A stretch of 64,000 nt of DNA from the NCBI GenBank assembly GCA_020055645.1, contig CM034549.1, positions 30,651,930-30,715,929 of the forward strand, read 5' to 3'. The translations under genes and the position numbers were made by a program. This stretch comes from Tomocerus qinae (taxonomy: Eukaryota; Arthropoda; Collembola; Entomobryomorpha; Tomoceridae). Shown piece after piece: positions 36,511 to 49,685 of the stretch (position 1 is its first letter; every line of letters begins with the position of its first letter). The notes below the pieces were generated by a model. The model made no database searches, had not been told where the DNA came from, and saw nothing but the letters and a program-made list of their open reading frames with translations.

Positions 36511-37430
36511 AGATTCAACATGCTTTAATAGGGATTCAACATGCTCTAATAGGGATTCAACATGCTCTAATAGGGATTTAACATGCTTTAATAGGGATTC
36601 AACATGCTCTAATAGGGATTCAACATGCTCTAATAGGGATTCAACATGCTCTAATAGGGATTCAACATGCTTCAATAGGGATTTAACATGCTCTAATAGG
36701 GATTCAACATGCTCTAATAGGGATTCAACATGCTCTAATAGGGATTCAACATGCTCTAATAGGGATTCAACATGCTCTAATAGGGATTCAACATGCTCTA
36801 ATAGGGATTCAACATACTTTAATAGGGATTCAACATGCTCTAATAGGGATTCAACATGCTCTAATAGGGATTCAACATGCTTCAATAGGGATTTAACATG
36901 CTCTAATAGGGATTCAACATGCTCTAATAGGGATTCAACATGCTCTAATAGGGATTCAACATGCTCTAATAGGGATTCAACATGCTCTAATAGGGATTCA
37001 ACATGCTCTAATAGGGATTCAACATGCTCTAATAGGGATTCAACATGCTCTAATAGGGATTCAACATGCTCTAATAGGGATTCAACATGCTCTAATAGGG
37101 ATTCAACATGCTCTAATAGGGATTCAATATGCTCTAATAGGGATTCAACATGCTCTAATAGGGATTCAACATGCTCTAATAGGGATTCAACATGCTCTAA
37201 TAGGGATTCAACATGCTCTAATAGGGATTCAACATGCTCTAATAGGGATTCAACATGCTCTAATAGGGATTCAACATGCTCTAATAGGGATTCAACATGC
37301 TCTAATAGGGATTCAACATGCTCTAATAGGGATTCAACATGCTCTAATAGGGATTCAACATGCTCTAATAGGGATTCAACATGCTCTAATAGGGATTCAA
37401 CATGCTCTAATAGGGATTCAACATGCTCAA
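36511..37430. repeat. 21-bp tandem satellite, about 44 copies
   Basis: The head-to-tail unit GGGATTCAACATGCTCTAATA is repeated almost without gaps. Variants (CTTTAATA, CTTCAATA, GATTTAAC) cluster in the left ~400 bp, where one variant pair recurs 210 bp apart (ten units). The right ~500 bp is nearly homogeneous. Because 21 is a multiple of three, one minus-strand frame is open throughout and reads the heptad HVESLLE, but no ATG opens it. Confidence 0.95.
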
Positions 37431-37984
37431 AAAAGGGTTGGACAAAAAAACAAACAACTGTAAATTATAATATAGTATGATGTAGCCGCTTGTGCTTATG
37501 AATGGAGACCCTTGCGCGTAATCGGTGTAATGTAACCAGGGAACGATACACCCGCAAAACAAAACAAACGGAAACTGCCAATGTCAATAGCTAAGAAACT
37601 ATTGACTAGTCCAAATGCGTTTTGTTTTTGTATTTGTAATGTAATAACTGTATCACGCTTAACCAAATGGATAGTTCTGTTAAAATTAAAATTTTATTTT
37701 ACAGTAATTTCATTATTAACATTAGCCTGAGGCAAGGAAATCAGTGAATTTCTAAGTAGTTCCTATTTCAGTAGCTCTAGTTTTACATTCTTGGGAGATT
37801 GGTGAGAATTACTGTTTTAGCTCATTAATTGCCATCAATTTTTCTTCTACTTCTGCATTCTAAAGTTACTATTGTATTAATGTTAATACTAATGCATAAA
37901 TTAGCAAGCTATTAAAATTCTTTGATTGATTCATTAATTTTGCTGAGAGATTATGCAAATTGTATGAAATTTTACAATTTACAG

Positions 37985-40900
37985 CATAGCCCTGCCAAAA
38001 CCAATAGGATGTTCAATGGACTCAAAGGAAACAACGTGAGAATTTGCATTGAATCCCCAAACTATTAATTATGCGAATCAAGTAGTACACATTAATACTT
38101 GTTTGTGTTGTATCAGGTGAAATTCGCTGCGAAGCCGCCAGTCCCACCGAAGACTAAGCCGACGAATTGTAATACTACAAACAGTAAACTGCAAAATAGT
38201 CCCTACTTATCGACCGTAGTTCCGAATCAGGGTTCATCTGCTCCTCGCAGATCTCAATCCGCAACTAACATTAGGGGTCCTAGTAATGTAGTACCCTCAT
38301 CGCAAAAAGTAAAAGCATGAAATATTGCCAATTTCTTTCCGAAATACACTAACAATCTCTTTTCCGAAACATTCGAACTAAAATAAACACTTAAACTTAG
38401 GCTACAAGAATATTTATTGTATCTAAAATCTAAACGATTGTAATTGATTTAACTTGTTCGTAAATTAGCCTCCCGTGGTTAGGAAGCAATCTGAACCAGC
38501 TATCAAAATACCAAATAAAATAGCAACAGTTAAGCCGAAATTATTTGCAACTGTGCAAAAAGTTCGACAACGACCACAAAGTTCAGAGTCAGATCGTTCC
38601 GTAACAGAATCTTTCTATTCTTCAAATATATCTTCATGTAATGGAAATTCAAGCTATAAAAGTAAACTGAAAAATCCGAAAGGTCGCCCGACAACGGTGC
38701 CTAAAGATGTTCGTTCGAACAGTCCACATGAAGATGTGATAAAAATGATGATGATGATGGGCGATGTTGAAAGCTTTGAGGATTTCATTGAATGTGACTT
38801 TGACAAAAGTAAAAGTAAAAATTCCACCCTCCCTAATAAAACCAGAAGACCTTTCAGTTTTTCCTCGGATAGTTATGCCACTGTAGATTTCAATACATTA
38901 TCTTTGGATTTGGATATTGCTGAACAGCCTGAAGAATTCTTAAAAGATCATCCCAGTGTGGACGAAAGAGGGGACGGGTCACGCCAAGGTCATGAAGAAC
39001 TTTCAAGGATTGGCAGGAGAAAATCTCTTGGCGATTCAAATGAGAATTCCGAAGATTCTAATAAAAATCCTTTCAATTTTGACAGAGAAAAAGAATTTTT
39101 CCCAATAGAATCTCCTACTGATATTGAATACCAGAAAAATTTAACAAAATCGCCTCGTTCTTTCGACCGGCTTATTTTATCCCAGTCAGAAGACCTTTTA
39201 CATGATGTGGTCAAGTTGTGCGATGAAATTGGATTGGACGCTTCTGTTTTGGAGAAGATAAAGAATTCTTCAAGATTTAATCCTCCCGATAAAACCTCTA
39301 GCAGTTTGAATGATTTACAAAATCTTGCAAAGCAACAATTAAATTTAGAGATGGAAGAAGATTTGGAAAATATGTCTTGTCCCTCTACTGTTCGTAATCG
39401 GAGTGCTCTAGAATCTTCTAGACCTGATGGTATTAAAATATTATCTCTTTAACACCAATATAACTTTATATTTTTTAAACATAATTTTTCGATTTGTTTT
39501 TATAGATGCTGATAATAAAGGACAATCCGAAGATCCAAATGTCCCAAAGTCCTCTACTCCAGTCAAAATCTCAAGTCGTCCCATTTCAGCCAGTTCAAGA
39601 CGCTCTAGTCTGGGTATGGACTACAGCGAGACTTATTCTAAGATCCTTTCTGTTCTCAGACACATTGAAGAGGAAGAGAAAAATGCTCTGAGTAAAATAG
39701 ATTTTACTGTACAAAGTCCTACAACAAATTCCCTACCAAACTCTCCCCAACCATTTCCTAATTCCAGAACAGAAATTAATACTTTATCTCCAACACTCCA
39801 TCAGAGAAAATGTTCCGAAGATGATGACAATATTAGTGAGATTAATCAATTTTCACAACCGAATTTTATTTCTATAAGTCCACGATCTTGTTCTTGTGCC
39901 AATGAGCAGTGCTGTCAGTCTGCAAGATCTCAACCAAATCTAAATGGAAATAGAAAAGGAATAAGGTTCGAAGAAAATGATTTTAAATTAAGACCTGCAA
40001 CTTCAGGAGATACAGGATGGGAAACTGCCGATGAAAAGACAAAGTTAGTAAACCTTCTTTTGTTTATTATATTCATGATACACTTTATTGAGAAAATCGT
40101 CTAAAATTGACCTACATACAAATGCTCTCCTATTTTTCATCATGCCCGTCCATTTTACATCACTTATCAACAATTTTCCAGGAACCTTTTTTCATTTTTG
40201 GACGAAGTAGAAAAATCCGACAGGGCCACACTTTTCACCCTGAAATTTGACCAATCACCTAGACTAAGCGGACAGCAGGGAGGCGGCAACAATTTAACCT
40301 CATCTTCAATGATAGCCAATTCGAATTCCCGTTCCCAAGCCCAATTATCGGCTATACCGCTACAAACGTAAGTTAACTCGTATTTATCTGTCTCTCCGTT
40401 TATCTTCATCTGATTGATACTTTTGATACAGAAATATTTGAGTTTTGTTCTTGGAACTTGATAGTATATTATATGAAACCGTCTTAGTTTGTTTTGTGGT
40501 ACAATCAGACTCATTAACAGTTAAGACAGATGATAATATTTGAAAAGCTTCATTATCATAATACACCAGATTTTGTTAGTAATAGTCTTACCGATTATTT
40601 TGGTAGCTAGCCTCTAGGTACGTATCCAGTAATCACCAATAATTGATTGAGATGTTATATAATGTAAAATCAATCAGATTTCTTGTCTACTTCATTATTA
40701 CTACGTTTTAACGGAGAATATTTTTGTACTTGCATAGGCACCTTATACAGATGATAACCGAAGAGAATTCATTTTAATAGACACAATCAATTTTATCTGC
40801 ATTGATTTTGTAGAATTTTAAATGTTACCAGCTAACTTTTTCAGATGAATTCGAGCTCATAAAAAATCATAAATCATAAATTTGAATCATAAATTTGAGC

Positions 40901-43669
40901 TCATTAATAGGGATGAGTGCCGGAGTGTATGGAAAATCAAAACCCGATATGCAAAGATGTATAAATAATAAACTTCTTCCGTCCTTTGCTGCATATTAAC
41001 ATAAAAGGGTCTTGAGACATAGTAGTCAGGAAAAAAGACGAATAAATTTCGATTATAGCGTACAAGATTTTCGTTAATATGATCCGGCCATTTCATGAAA
41101 TGTCATTTGGTCACGTACGTATTGCTTTGAGGTTTATGTAGAGATTGAGTCTCTACCTGTACTTAGCTAGTACACGGACAAAGAATTCCATACTCGTATT
41201 TTATGTAACATTTTGATATGCTATAAGCTTCTGTGGATTTTTTTCAACCTATTTGGAGCTAATAGTTTATTATTAGTATACCAGACGCGGCAGTAGTTAT
41301 TATTATATCGCGCAGTCACGTTCACATTCGATTTGAGTAATGCATGAAAACAATACGCAATTCCTTATTGCATAAAACGGTGTGTAGAGTTCCTGGAAGT
41401 CTTTCCACACATTGATTCATTGTGAGGTTGCCGGTTGGTAGGGTATAGTGCATACTAAAATAGAATATTTCCCTTCCGTATTTTTGCAATTCTACACTAT
41501 GAGTAAAACCATTGTAATGGCAAAGTAAAGTTTTTGTACCCAGACCATTTATTAACAGAATTATTCTGACAATTTGTGCGAAAGTAAATTCTTTGTTGCA
41601 TTTTTGTTTTGATTATGATATTAAAGGATGGATACTTTGATCCGGAAGGGCTCTGTGGAGTTGGCTAGAGAAGTAATCATTCTAGAAAGAAAACTCGACG
41701 AAACACAGCATAACATAAACTTACTGGAGGAATCGTTAGTCAACCAAAGAGAACTCAATATCCGCAATTTGAAGTAAGTAAAATTAACGCTAGTCTTACT
41801 ATAATTTGTACCTTAGGATTGGTTTACATTATTTTCGCAATTTCTTAAGGAATTCTGAGAGAGATTGGAGAAACCGGTTGAAATTAGAGAAGGAGGAAAG
41901 AGAAATGGCTGCATCAAGGCACAAAGCATTTGTTGAGCAATTATTTTCCGAAAAAAGGTCTTTGCAAGATAAATGTGAAAAGGTGCTGAGAGATGCTAAA
42001 GAAGTAGAGCAAAGATACCAAGAACAAATCAGATCTTTACAGGAAAAGCAGCTGGAAGAAATTAAACGGATAAGAAGAGTCCAACAAAATTCAGAAAATG
42101 TCAGAAAACAGAAATGGGTTGGGAACAAAACTCAGGAAATTCGGGTAAAATAACTTGGATGGATTTATTCGTTCTACACCTTTTAGTTCGACCCAATATT
42201 TTAGGCTTTTTATCTGAGGTTTTTAAATAGGCATTTTTGACGGAGCGTTTTCATTTTTAAAATTTGGTCTTGCAACTAATTTGATTCTCTCATTGATAGG
42301 ACATGACCGTTAAGGGATTAGAGCCAGAGGTACAGAGAATAATTCAAAGACATCAACAAGAGATGAGTGAAATGCGAGCTTGGCATACTGACGAATTGAG
42401 AGAGGCTGAAGATCGCTACCAAAGAAAGCATAACATGCAATTACAAGAGCTTCGTGAACAATTTATTCGGGAAAAGGAAGAAGTTAGTCGTCGAGAGAGA
42501 GAAATGGCAAATAAAAGATTGGAGTCTGAGTTAAAGCAAAGAGAAGAGGAATTCGAGTCTCAAAAACGAAGAATAATGAACGAGCTTAATGAAGAACGAG
42601 AACGATACGCTTGCGACGAGATAAAACTCAAAGATTCAATGCAAGAAAACATTCGAAAAGCCCAGATCAAAGGGGAAGTTGAAATTGACAATGTTCGCCA
42701 AGAGTACGAAGCGAAAATCAGTAACATTGATCGTCGACATGAAAATGAGCTGAAAAGTTTGAAAGATGTTTATGAGGCGCAGAAAGAAAACTGGGTCAGT
42801 AATCACACCAAGAAATTCGAACAAGCTCTTGCCGACAAAGAGTCTGAAGTTGCGGAAGCCATTCGGTTGGAAAAGGAACGTGAGATAAGAGAGAAAGAAA
42901 AAAAGCTACGGGATGAATTTGATAAACTACGACGGGAGGACGAAGTTGCAGCTGAGGGACGATTAAAGTTAGTTTTCATTGTAAACACTTTTTTATATCA
43001 CTGAATGCAGATGCATAGGTTAACATGCAAGCTATTAAAATACAAAATGAAATCAATTTGATCACAACTATTAATAAAATATGATTAAAATAATTGTGTG
43101 ATTGTAGGAGATTGCAGGATAAATTCCTTGGCGAGCTGGCTGAATTAGAGAAATCAGAACGGGATTTGAAATGTAGATTGAGTCAAGCCAAAGCGGATTT
43201 GCTAGTCAAAGACGAAGAAATATTTACTCTGAAAACAACTCTGAATCTTAAGGAGAAAACCAATAATGAGCTGCAAGATTCAAATATGCGAATGCTAGAA
43301 GAACGAGCCAACTTAACATCCGTAATTAGACGAGAATTTGTAACCCAAATAGAATCTATGGAAGAAGACTGCCGAATGGTGAAATCCAATGTGTTAGAGC
43401 TTCAGGCGAAACAAAAATTAGAGTTGGAGCAACATCAAATGGAAATTGAAAAGATTCGCAATGAAAAGGATGCAGAATTAGAGAAAGTTGGCCTACGAGT
43501 CAAACAAGCCCTACTGAGAAAAGAAGAAACGTTGCAGGAACTACAGAAACAGTTAGAGAAGGCTAGTTATCGCATAAATCATTTAGAAGAATTGTTAGAG
43601 CAGCAGAGAAAAGATTTTGTACAAAGTATTTCCATTGGGAATGGCAACTCAACATCTAAACGAAAATAA
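37985..43669 (+). CDS. Cep131: CEP131 (AZI1/dilatory) centriolar-satellite protein
   Basis: Exons 37985-38035, 38117-38308, 38469-39429, 39506-40043, 40182-40367, 41627-41773, 41850-42144, 42300-42967 and 43108-43669 join in phase. The first in-frame ATG is 38009, giving 1191 residues; an earlier exon is possible because the first exon has an acceptor-like upstream border. The N-terminal half is Ser/Pro-rich and disordered. From about residue 635 it is continuous coiled coil. Diagnostic family stretches are present: 'DMTVKGLEPEVQRIIQRHQQ' and 'RLQDKFLGELAELEKSERDL', with 'HLEELLEQQRKDF' at the end. CEP131 localises to centriolar satellites and the transition zone and supports cilium formation; the fly orthologue dilatory acts in sensory neurons and spermatocytes. 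The intron at 40368-41626 is unusually long for this window. Confidence 0.9.
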
Positions 43670-46600
43670 AAATTAGAGCGTTTTGTAATGACTTTTTTAA
43701 ATGTGAAATCCACTATTCTTTCTGAGCCTCTGCGTTGTAATATTCTTATACCAATTTATCGTTTCAATGACATATTATTGTGCTTGAAGTAGGTAAAATT
43801 ATCAACTTTGACTCATTAAATGAACAAATGTTCCAAAGCATTTTATCCCATTAAATATTTATTGAAGTTCTTATGCAATGGATCAATTCATAATTGCATC
43901 ACAAACAAATTGTACTTTGTCATTTTGTGCAAACAAAAATGGTATCTATTTTTGGCACGTGTAATCAATCATTTTTCCTGTGCCATTTACTCTTACAATA
44001 TAATATCAAAGCATCTCTGCTAAATATAGTACAAACTGATAATAATTAATGACACTCATTTAAAAGCAAACAATTATACATAATATAGTCTGAATTGTGG
44101 GTAAATCCCTCCTTCAAAACTTTAGTTATCAATTTTAGCTTCCTTAGACAATATTTTAGTTTATAATTGTATACTACATCTATAAAAATATTGCAGTACA
44201 CATATTCCGACTCTGTGCTGCTAATCGACACATTTCGTGTACAAGTTTCATGTAATTATGATTCATTAGATTTACAAAATTATGTTTATGTCCTACTAGC
44301 TATAGTGGGAAAACTACTGAAAAAAATTCCCGAAGGTTCCTGTACTTTCCATTCAGATATTGCTACTATTGAATCATTACTGATACCTGAATCTGTATAC
44401 TATATTTACAACGATGAAGATGCTATAATATGAACGTCATTATTCGACGGATATTCCTCAAAAGTAATTTAGGGCATTTACAAATATTATTACTTTAACA
44501 CAAACTATGCTTTGCTGTATTTAAGAGTGTATACTATCTGAGTGTCCTTTAAAAGTGGTATTACAGCACTATAGTCAATGTACAATAGATAATAGCTTTG
44601 TTTATACTTCCTGATATTTACAAAAATTCCTAAAGTGTCTTGCAACAAGATATATATAGCTATAAGTATTTAATCCAGCTGTACATACATGATACAAGTT
44701 ATATGAGTATAAAATGGTGTGTATAAACGTTTCATAAGGCGAGGCTGTAGTAAAGAGTGTAGCAAATGCATTTGGAAAGAATAAAATGTAATGTATAGTT
44801 AGTGGTAGTTGCATTGTGTGTGAAATAGGTGATGACATCATCCTTTTCCAAACAACTTATTCTCTTCCTACGATTTATAAATGTTATGATGTCCATCGTC
44901 TGTCTTACTTATTCAGACAAGCAGACCTACTGTTAACATTAAAGTCGCCGGGTAGGCTAATGTGTACACAATAATAGTTTTATAATGGGGATATGCCCAG
45001 CATTCTGATTTATAATAAGCCTATCTCGAACTTAATAGAATCATGTCCATTCGCGTTCAAGTCTCCTTCTTATCGTTTGAAAGCTTTCCATGCTTAAGCA
45101 AAGGCGACAGGGTAGACGGTGACTCTGGTTTGCTGGAACTCTATTCATAAAGAATTTCCATAAGTTAAGTCGAGAAACTGCGTCACCTCAAACAACCATC
45201 TACCCTGGGTCTTGTGATTCTATTATACTATCTACTAAAATATTAAAACGAACACTAGTTGAACTCATGACCAAAAATATCATACTTTGTAATAATCGAT
45301 TATCTTCACTTATATCAGTATTGCAGCAATTCTTATTCCTATGTACTACTACTCTAAACTGTTGCATATATTTTAATATAAACTTGGAATAATTTAGTAT
45401 CGTCTTGAATTTTTATTGACCCAATGCACCCTGTAGCTGTAAAACAAGGAGAATTGACGACAGATTTGAATGTTAAGATAGCAGAAGACATACATATGTA
45501 AGTCACGGCAATCAAGTTGCTGAAAAAAGATAAAAATGCTAAAAGGAAAAGTATGCGACTAATTCATTTCTCTATTGAGTTGACTCAAGATTAGGTACAT
45601 AATCTCTAAATGAAATACTTGAGACGACTGGAATTAATAATTGGAGGTTTTAATTGCGTTAGGTATGTTTTATTGCGTATCCACCTATCGGAAGACTGAG
45701 CTTAATCTGAAATCTATATTGATATAGTTCTGCACAGATTGATTTAGATTGCTTTATTACATTGACATTCCTGACATTACATGATACTATGTCGTGGTTC
45801 ATGAAATAAAGATTAAGCAAATAGTGAATTATATAGGACTATTTACACAAGCAGTGAAATAAATCTGGAGCGGAGCAAATCTGGCTGGACTAGATAATTC
45901 TCATGAACTCAAATTAAATTAACACAACATTAAATACAATGTTTCAGCAACCAAAACGTGACAAGGACAAAATTGCATTAATTTTTGTCTTGCGACAGAG
46001 TGGAGTGAAAAATTAATTTAATTGCCCAACTATTTCTACATAAATTATACCTTGGCCTTTTAAATCCAACTTTTCTGTCAACCATAAACCAAAGGATGTG
46101 TTTTTACGGGAAAATATACCTACCCGTGTAAATCGTGTACATAAAGTGACGTGAGTCGACTTAGTTCTTGCATCAGAATCACGATATTGCCACCTGATTG
46201 GGAATTAATCTGCCAGGAGTGCTACAGTTGGCTAATGTCATTCGACTATATACTCTACTACTTAAACATAAACCATACACGCATATTATACGTCATTTGC
46301 CACCTTACAAGTCATAGTTAAAGAATCGAGAGTGAGACAGACAGTTTGAACAATTACTTTTATTAAAAAATCCAATTCAGTTCATCAACTGAATTCATTG
46401 TTTCCTTCACACACTTGGATTAAAGTTTCTCATCGGTATGTATTTGTTATCGTACAACTGATTCAATAGTAAATATTTTCAATGAATTCCTTTCCTGTCC
46501 TCACATATTGTTATGTACTAGAATAACCTATTATAGACATTTTGTGCTCGGGAGCGCGTGGATGTTTTCCATTCTTCGTTAATACGATGAGCTGAGCGAG

Positions 46601-47600
46601 CACAGTAGAGGATTGTTTGGTTTATTAATCATCTTCAAAACAAATTACGTTTCAGTTTAATATTATAATAGATAACACGAGAGAGTCAACATCCCATATC
46701 ATTATAAGATACAAGTATACTGTTATAATACTATATAGGCATTTATTTCTCTTTTAGTTCTACAAGTTTTACTTTATTATTTTACTTATAGTTTAATAAT
46801 AACATTTTACGAAACGATTAGTAAAACATGAGCACACTATAAATATTCTGCCTATTTACTTATCTCCTCCATGGACATAATTTTCCAAACTATATATAAA
46901 CAAAACATTATTCCCACTGGTAGATAGACTATTGTGGTTAATTTTGATTAGTGTATTGAATATGGACATAGACCACTTGTTATAATAATCTATCTATTAC
47001 CAATAAAATACATTATTATCCGTATATTGAAGAATATTTGAGGTTTATGACTTGTCTTTGTTTTGTTTGCTATAGATTGGAGTTTCCACGTGAGAGATTC
47101 ATTTGGATGTGTGCTACATTACATACGACCCAAAGCTCCAGCTTAAAAGAACTCAGTGTCAGTAGTACCAGTGAGTACCTATCTGAGTAAACACTAATCC
47201 AAACGAAGCAAACGTATAGACAGAGGGAGTCGGACGGGTCTCAACGTAAAGTATATATTTATAGCATCGCCTGCCTTGGATTACATGTAAATTAAAGAAT
47301 GTCTAAAGAAGATATCAGATTGTGTGACGGGCCTTGGGAATGAATAAGAGTGACCACTCTGTCTGAACTCCAGTTATTCTTTTACCAAAGTTACCTGAGA
47401 CAACTTCTCTCCCTTCTTCCCTCAATTACTAAATGCGGATTATTTTTTACACTGCACTCCTCTATTTCTTTAAACATTCAATTCTAAGTGCAGTTAAAAA
47501 GTTCTGTGAAAACTAGTGAATAAAGTGAAGGCATTTTAAAACGGTTTAGGTAACTTTACCAAACAATTTGCTAACTTCGATTTACACAACTTCCCCGAAA
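43670..47600. other. 3.9-kb gene-free spacer
   Basis: 3' UTR of CEP131 and upstream region of the CARD gene. Only short, unsupported frames; no repeats recognised. Confidence 0.4.
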
Positions 47601-49685
47601 ATGTATGACAGATATCTTATACAGGTGAGAAAATTCTTTTGAAATTATTAGGTTATCATAGTCATGATAGGTAATGTAGTATGCATTTTCATAAATAGTC
47701 CTAAAAATATTTAACCTAATTTATTTTGTGGTTTTCAGTTGCCAAAGAAGGCAAGTCCTAATAAAGAGGAGGTTTTGTTGGCAGAAGTTCTTGGAAAATT
47801 GGACAATTGTGAAGTAAATTTACATAAAGATTTATTTCTCTGTCCCATTAACTACACCAATGTGAACGGATCGTTAATATGGAAAAACTCATCTATGCGT
47901 ACAAGCCATCGGAAAGATCCTACGATAATTCTGAAAAGGAACGTATACAATATAGCCAAGAACTTGGAAAACCTTGGGCTGCTCATGACTCAGTTAACTT
48001 GGTCTGGAATTCTGAAAATGAGCGAAAAGTACATCATTGTAAGTATTGCTCTAATTATTTATGTAGTTAAATTAAGATATTCAGCATTCAGAGTTTTAAC
48101 AAGTTGGTCGAGTATTATCAGTTTGATTCAATCTGTAGCAGTTTTAGCTCTCTTAATTTTACAGCATAAAATGTGAAAACATTGAACTCGTTATCTCTTG
48201 TGGCTGTTGGTTCGAACTGCTGAAGGTTTGTTCATATGTATGGTAGATCTGACTTTACATATTAAATAATTAATAATAATCATATTATAATCATATCACG
48301 TATACATATATACGGTTATATTGGAATTGATGATGATCGTGGATTATATAAGGCAAATCTAATGCATTCCTACACTCATTGCTTCAATATAAAACTTAAG
48401 GATTCACGATTACAGTTTTCTGTTAGCCAGGCAAACAAATCCATATTCAATACTCCACCAGCTTGTTTTGATGTAATTTACATAGTATACTGATAACGTT
48501 ATTTGTATATGACTATTTCTAAACTAACAACATGATATGAGAATATGTTTGAATATTTATTTGTAAAAAGATGAGACAATCCAGCGATTTATGCCGAGCA
48601 GTGGAACTGATGTGCATTGTCTTGAACAAAGACACCAGCTTATTCTGTCGATTTATTGCAGCTTTGAGGATGACAGACAATACAGAGCTGGCACATGTTC
48701 TGGAAGTTCATGAACGAGAGCTGACTAAGAAACAGTAAGTGAATAATAACCAAGAAACCAAGTAAATCATAAATATTGCTGCTCATGAATAAAATTTTGT
48801 CGAATTGACAAAAAATAACATGAATAGACGTAAATATGTTTTCTAGAGAAAACAGTCTTTGGGTTAGATATTTGTAGCATGAGTCAGCGAATCCTAGAAA
48901 TACTGATATGGTAATCACTTTATTAACACTAGCCTCATTTCTCCAGGCAATTAATGCTGATGACGCGCTCCAGCCCCAGGAAATGCACATCACGGCGCAC
49001 TGCTGCAGCTGCAATTGTTGAAGATGTCATAACAGATGACTATTATGTCATCAGTGAGCCAGATTCGCCAATGAAGAAGAGAAAAACTTCTGCAGACTCA
49101 GGATTTGAAGATGATGTTTGTCAAACTGACGACGATACAGAAACTGATGCAGCTGATGCGCCGAGTAAAACAAAAAAAACCGACAGCTCCGTTGGAATTC
49201 CTTTGTCTTCCCACAACAATCAAATCACAATTCAAAAAGGCCACGAAGACAAGGTGAGCTCCGTTGTCCTTTGTAAATGCGGTGACTACCATCAGCTTCC
49301 CAAGTGGAAACTGACGAGTGCTACTCCGAAAAAAGCAAATGCAGCTGAAAAGAAGAAAAGCAGCCTGAAAAGCAGCGAGAAAACGATTTTACATCCTGTA
49401 ACTACAGTAGAGGTCGGTTGTGACTATTTGGAAGAAAACTGCTTGGAGCAAAGTTCAAGATTCACAAAGCCGCGTCGTTCTTGCGAATTTCACAAACTAC
49501 GTTTCCATCGCTCATGTAAACCCGGAGATTGCAAGGACACGGAACACATAAAAAATCGGGTCCACTTCAATGGAGCTCAAAATCACAATGACGACTCTGA
49601 AGATGTCATCCCTGAAGATGGCAGCTTCAAATTAAAACTGAAAAAGAAACATCCGTTTTCACGTATTTTCCGGGCTTTCTTGTAA
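47601..49685 (+). CDS. CARD-domain protein with novel C-terminal region
   Basis: Exons 47601-47624, 47739-48038, 48571-48734 and 48947-49685 join in phase to 408 residues. Residues about 72-153 read as a CARD death-fold domain: helix 1 'NVYNIAKNLENLG', the turn 'LTWSGILKMSEKYII', then 'LCRAVELMCIVLNKDTSLF' and 'CRFIAALRMTDNTELAHVLE'. The last is the typical CARD helix 5-6 pattern (F..AL..T....LA..L). After it comes a Ser/Arg patch, an acidic region with a likely nuclear signal ('PMKKRK', ~205), a Cys/His-containing stretch and a basic tail ending 'KHPFSRIFRAFL'. No caspase, kinase or NB-ARC domain is present. It could be an apoptosis or innate-immunity adaptor (inference). The first, eight-codon exon is the least certain. 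Confidence 0.72.

Noticed and set aside
36478-36885. Minus-strand frame of 135 residues made of HVESLLE heptads
   Set aside because: It is the 21-bp satellite read in its one open frame. It has no ATG, no splice context and no non-repeat coding sequence.
36511-37430. CRISPR-like array
   Set aside because: Units are contiguous with no unique spacers, and the genome is eukaryotic. It is a plain tandem satellite.
44602-44841. Minus-strand 79-residue frame in the spacer after CEP131
   Set aside because: Short, AT-rich, no recognisable domain, no splice or promoter context.
47879-48070. Alternative frame in exon 2 of the CARD gene starting MEKLIYAYKP
   Set aside because: It has plausible composition, but it is closed by a stop just upstream (near 47850), has no acceptor to enter it and exits in the wrong phase for the next exon. 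The other frame splices in phase and completes the CARD.
48201-48216. Possible tRNA B-box (GGTTCGAAC)
   Set aside because: No A-box or cloverleaf can be drawn around it.
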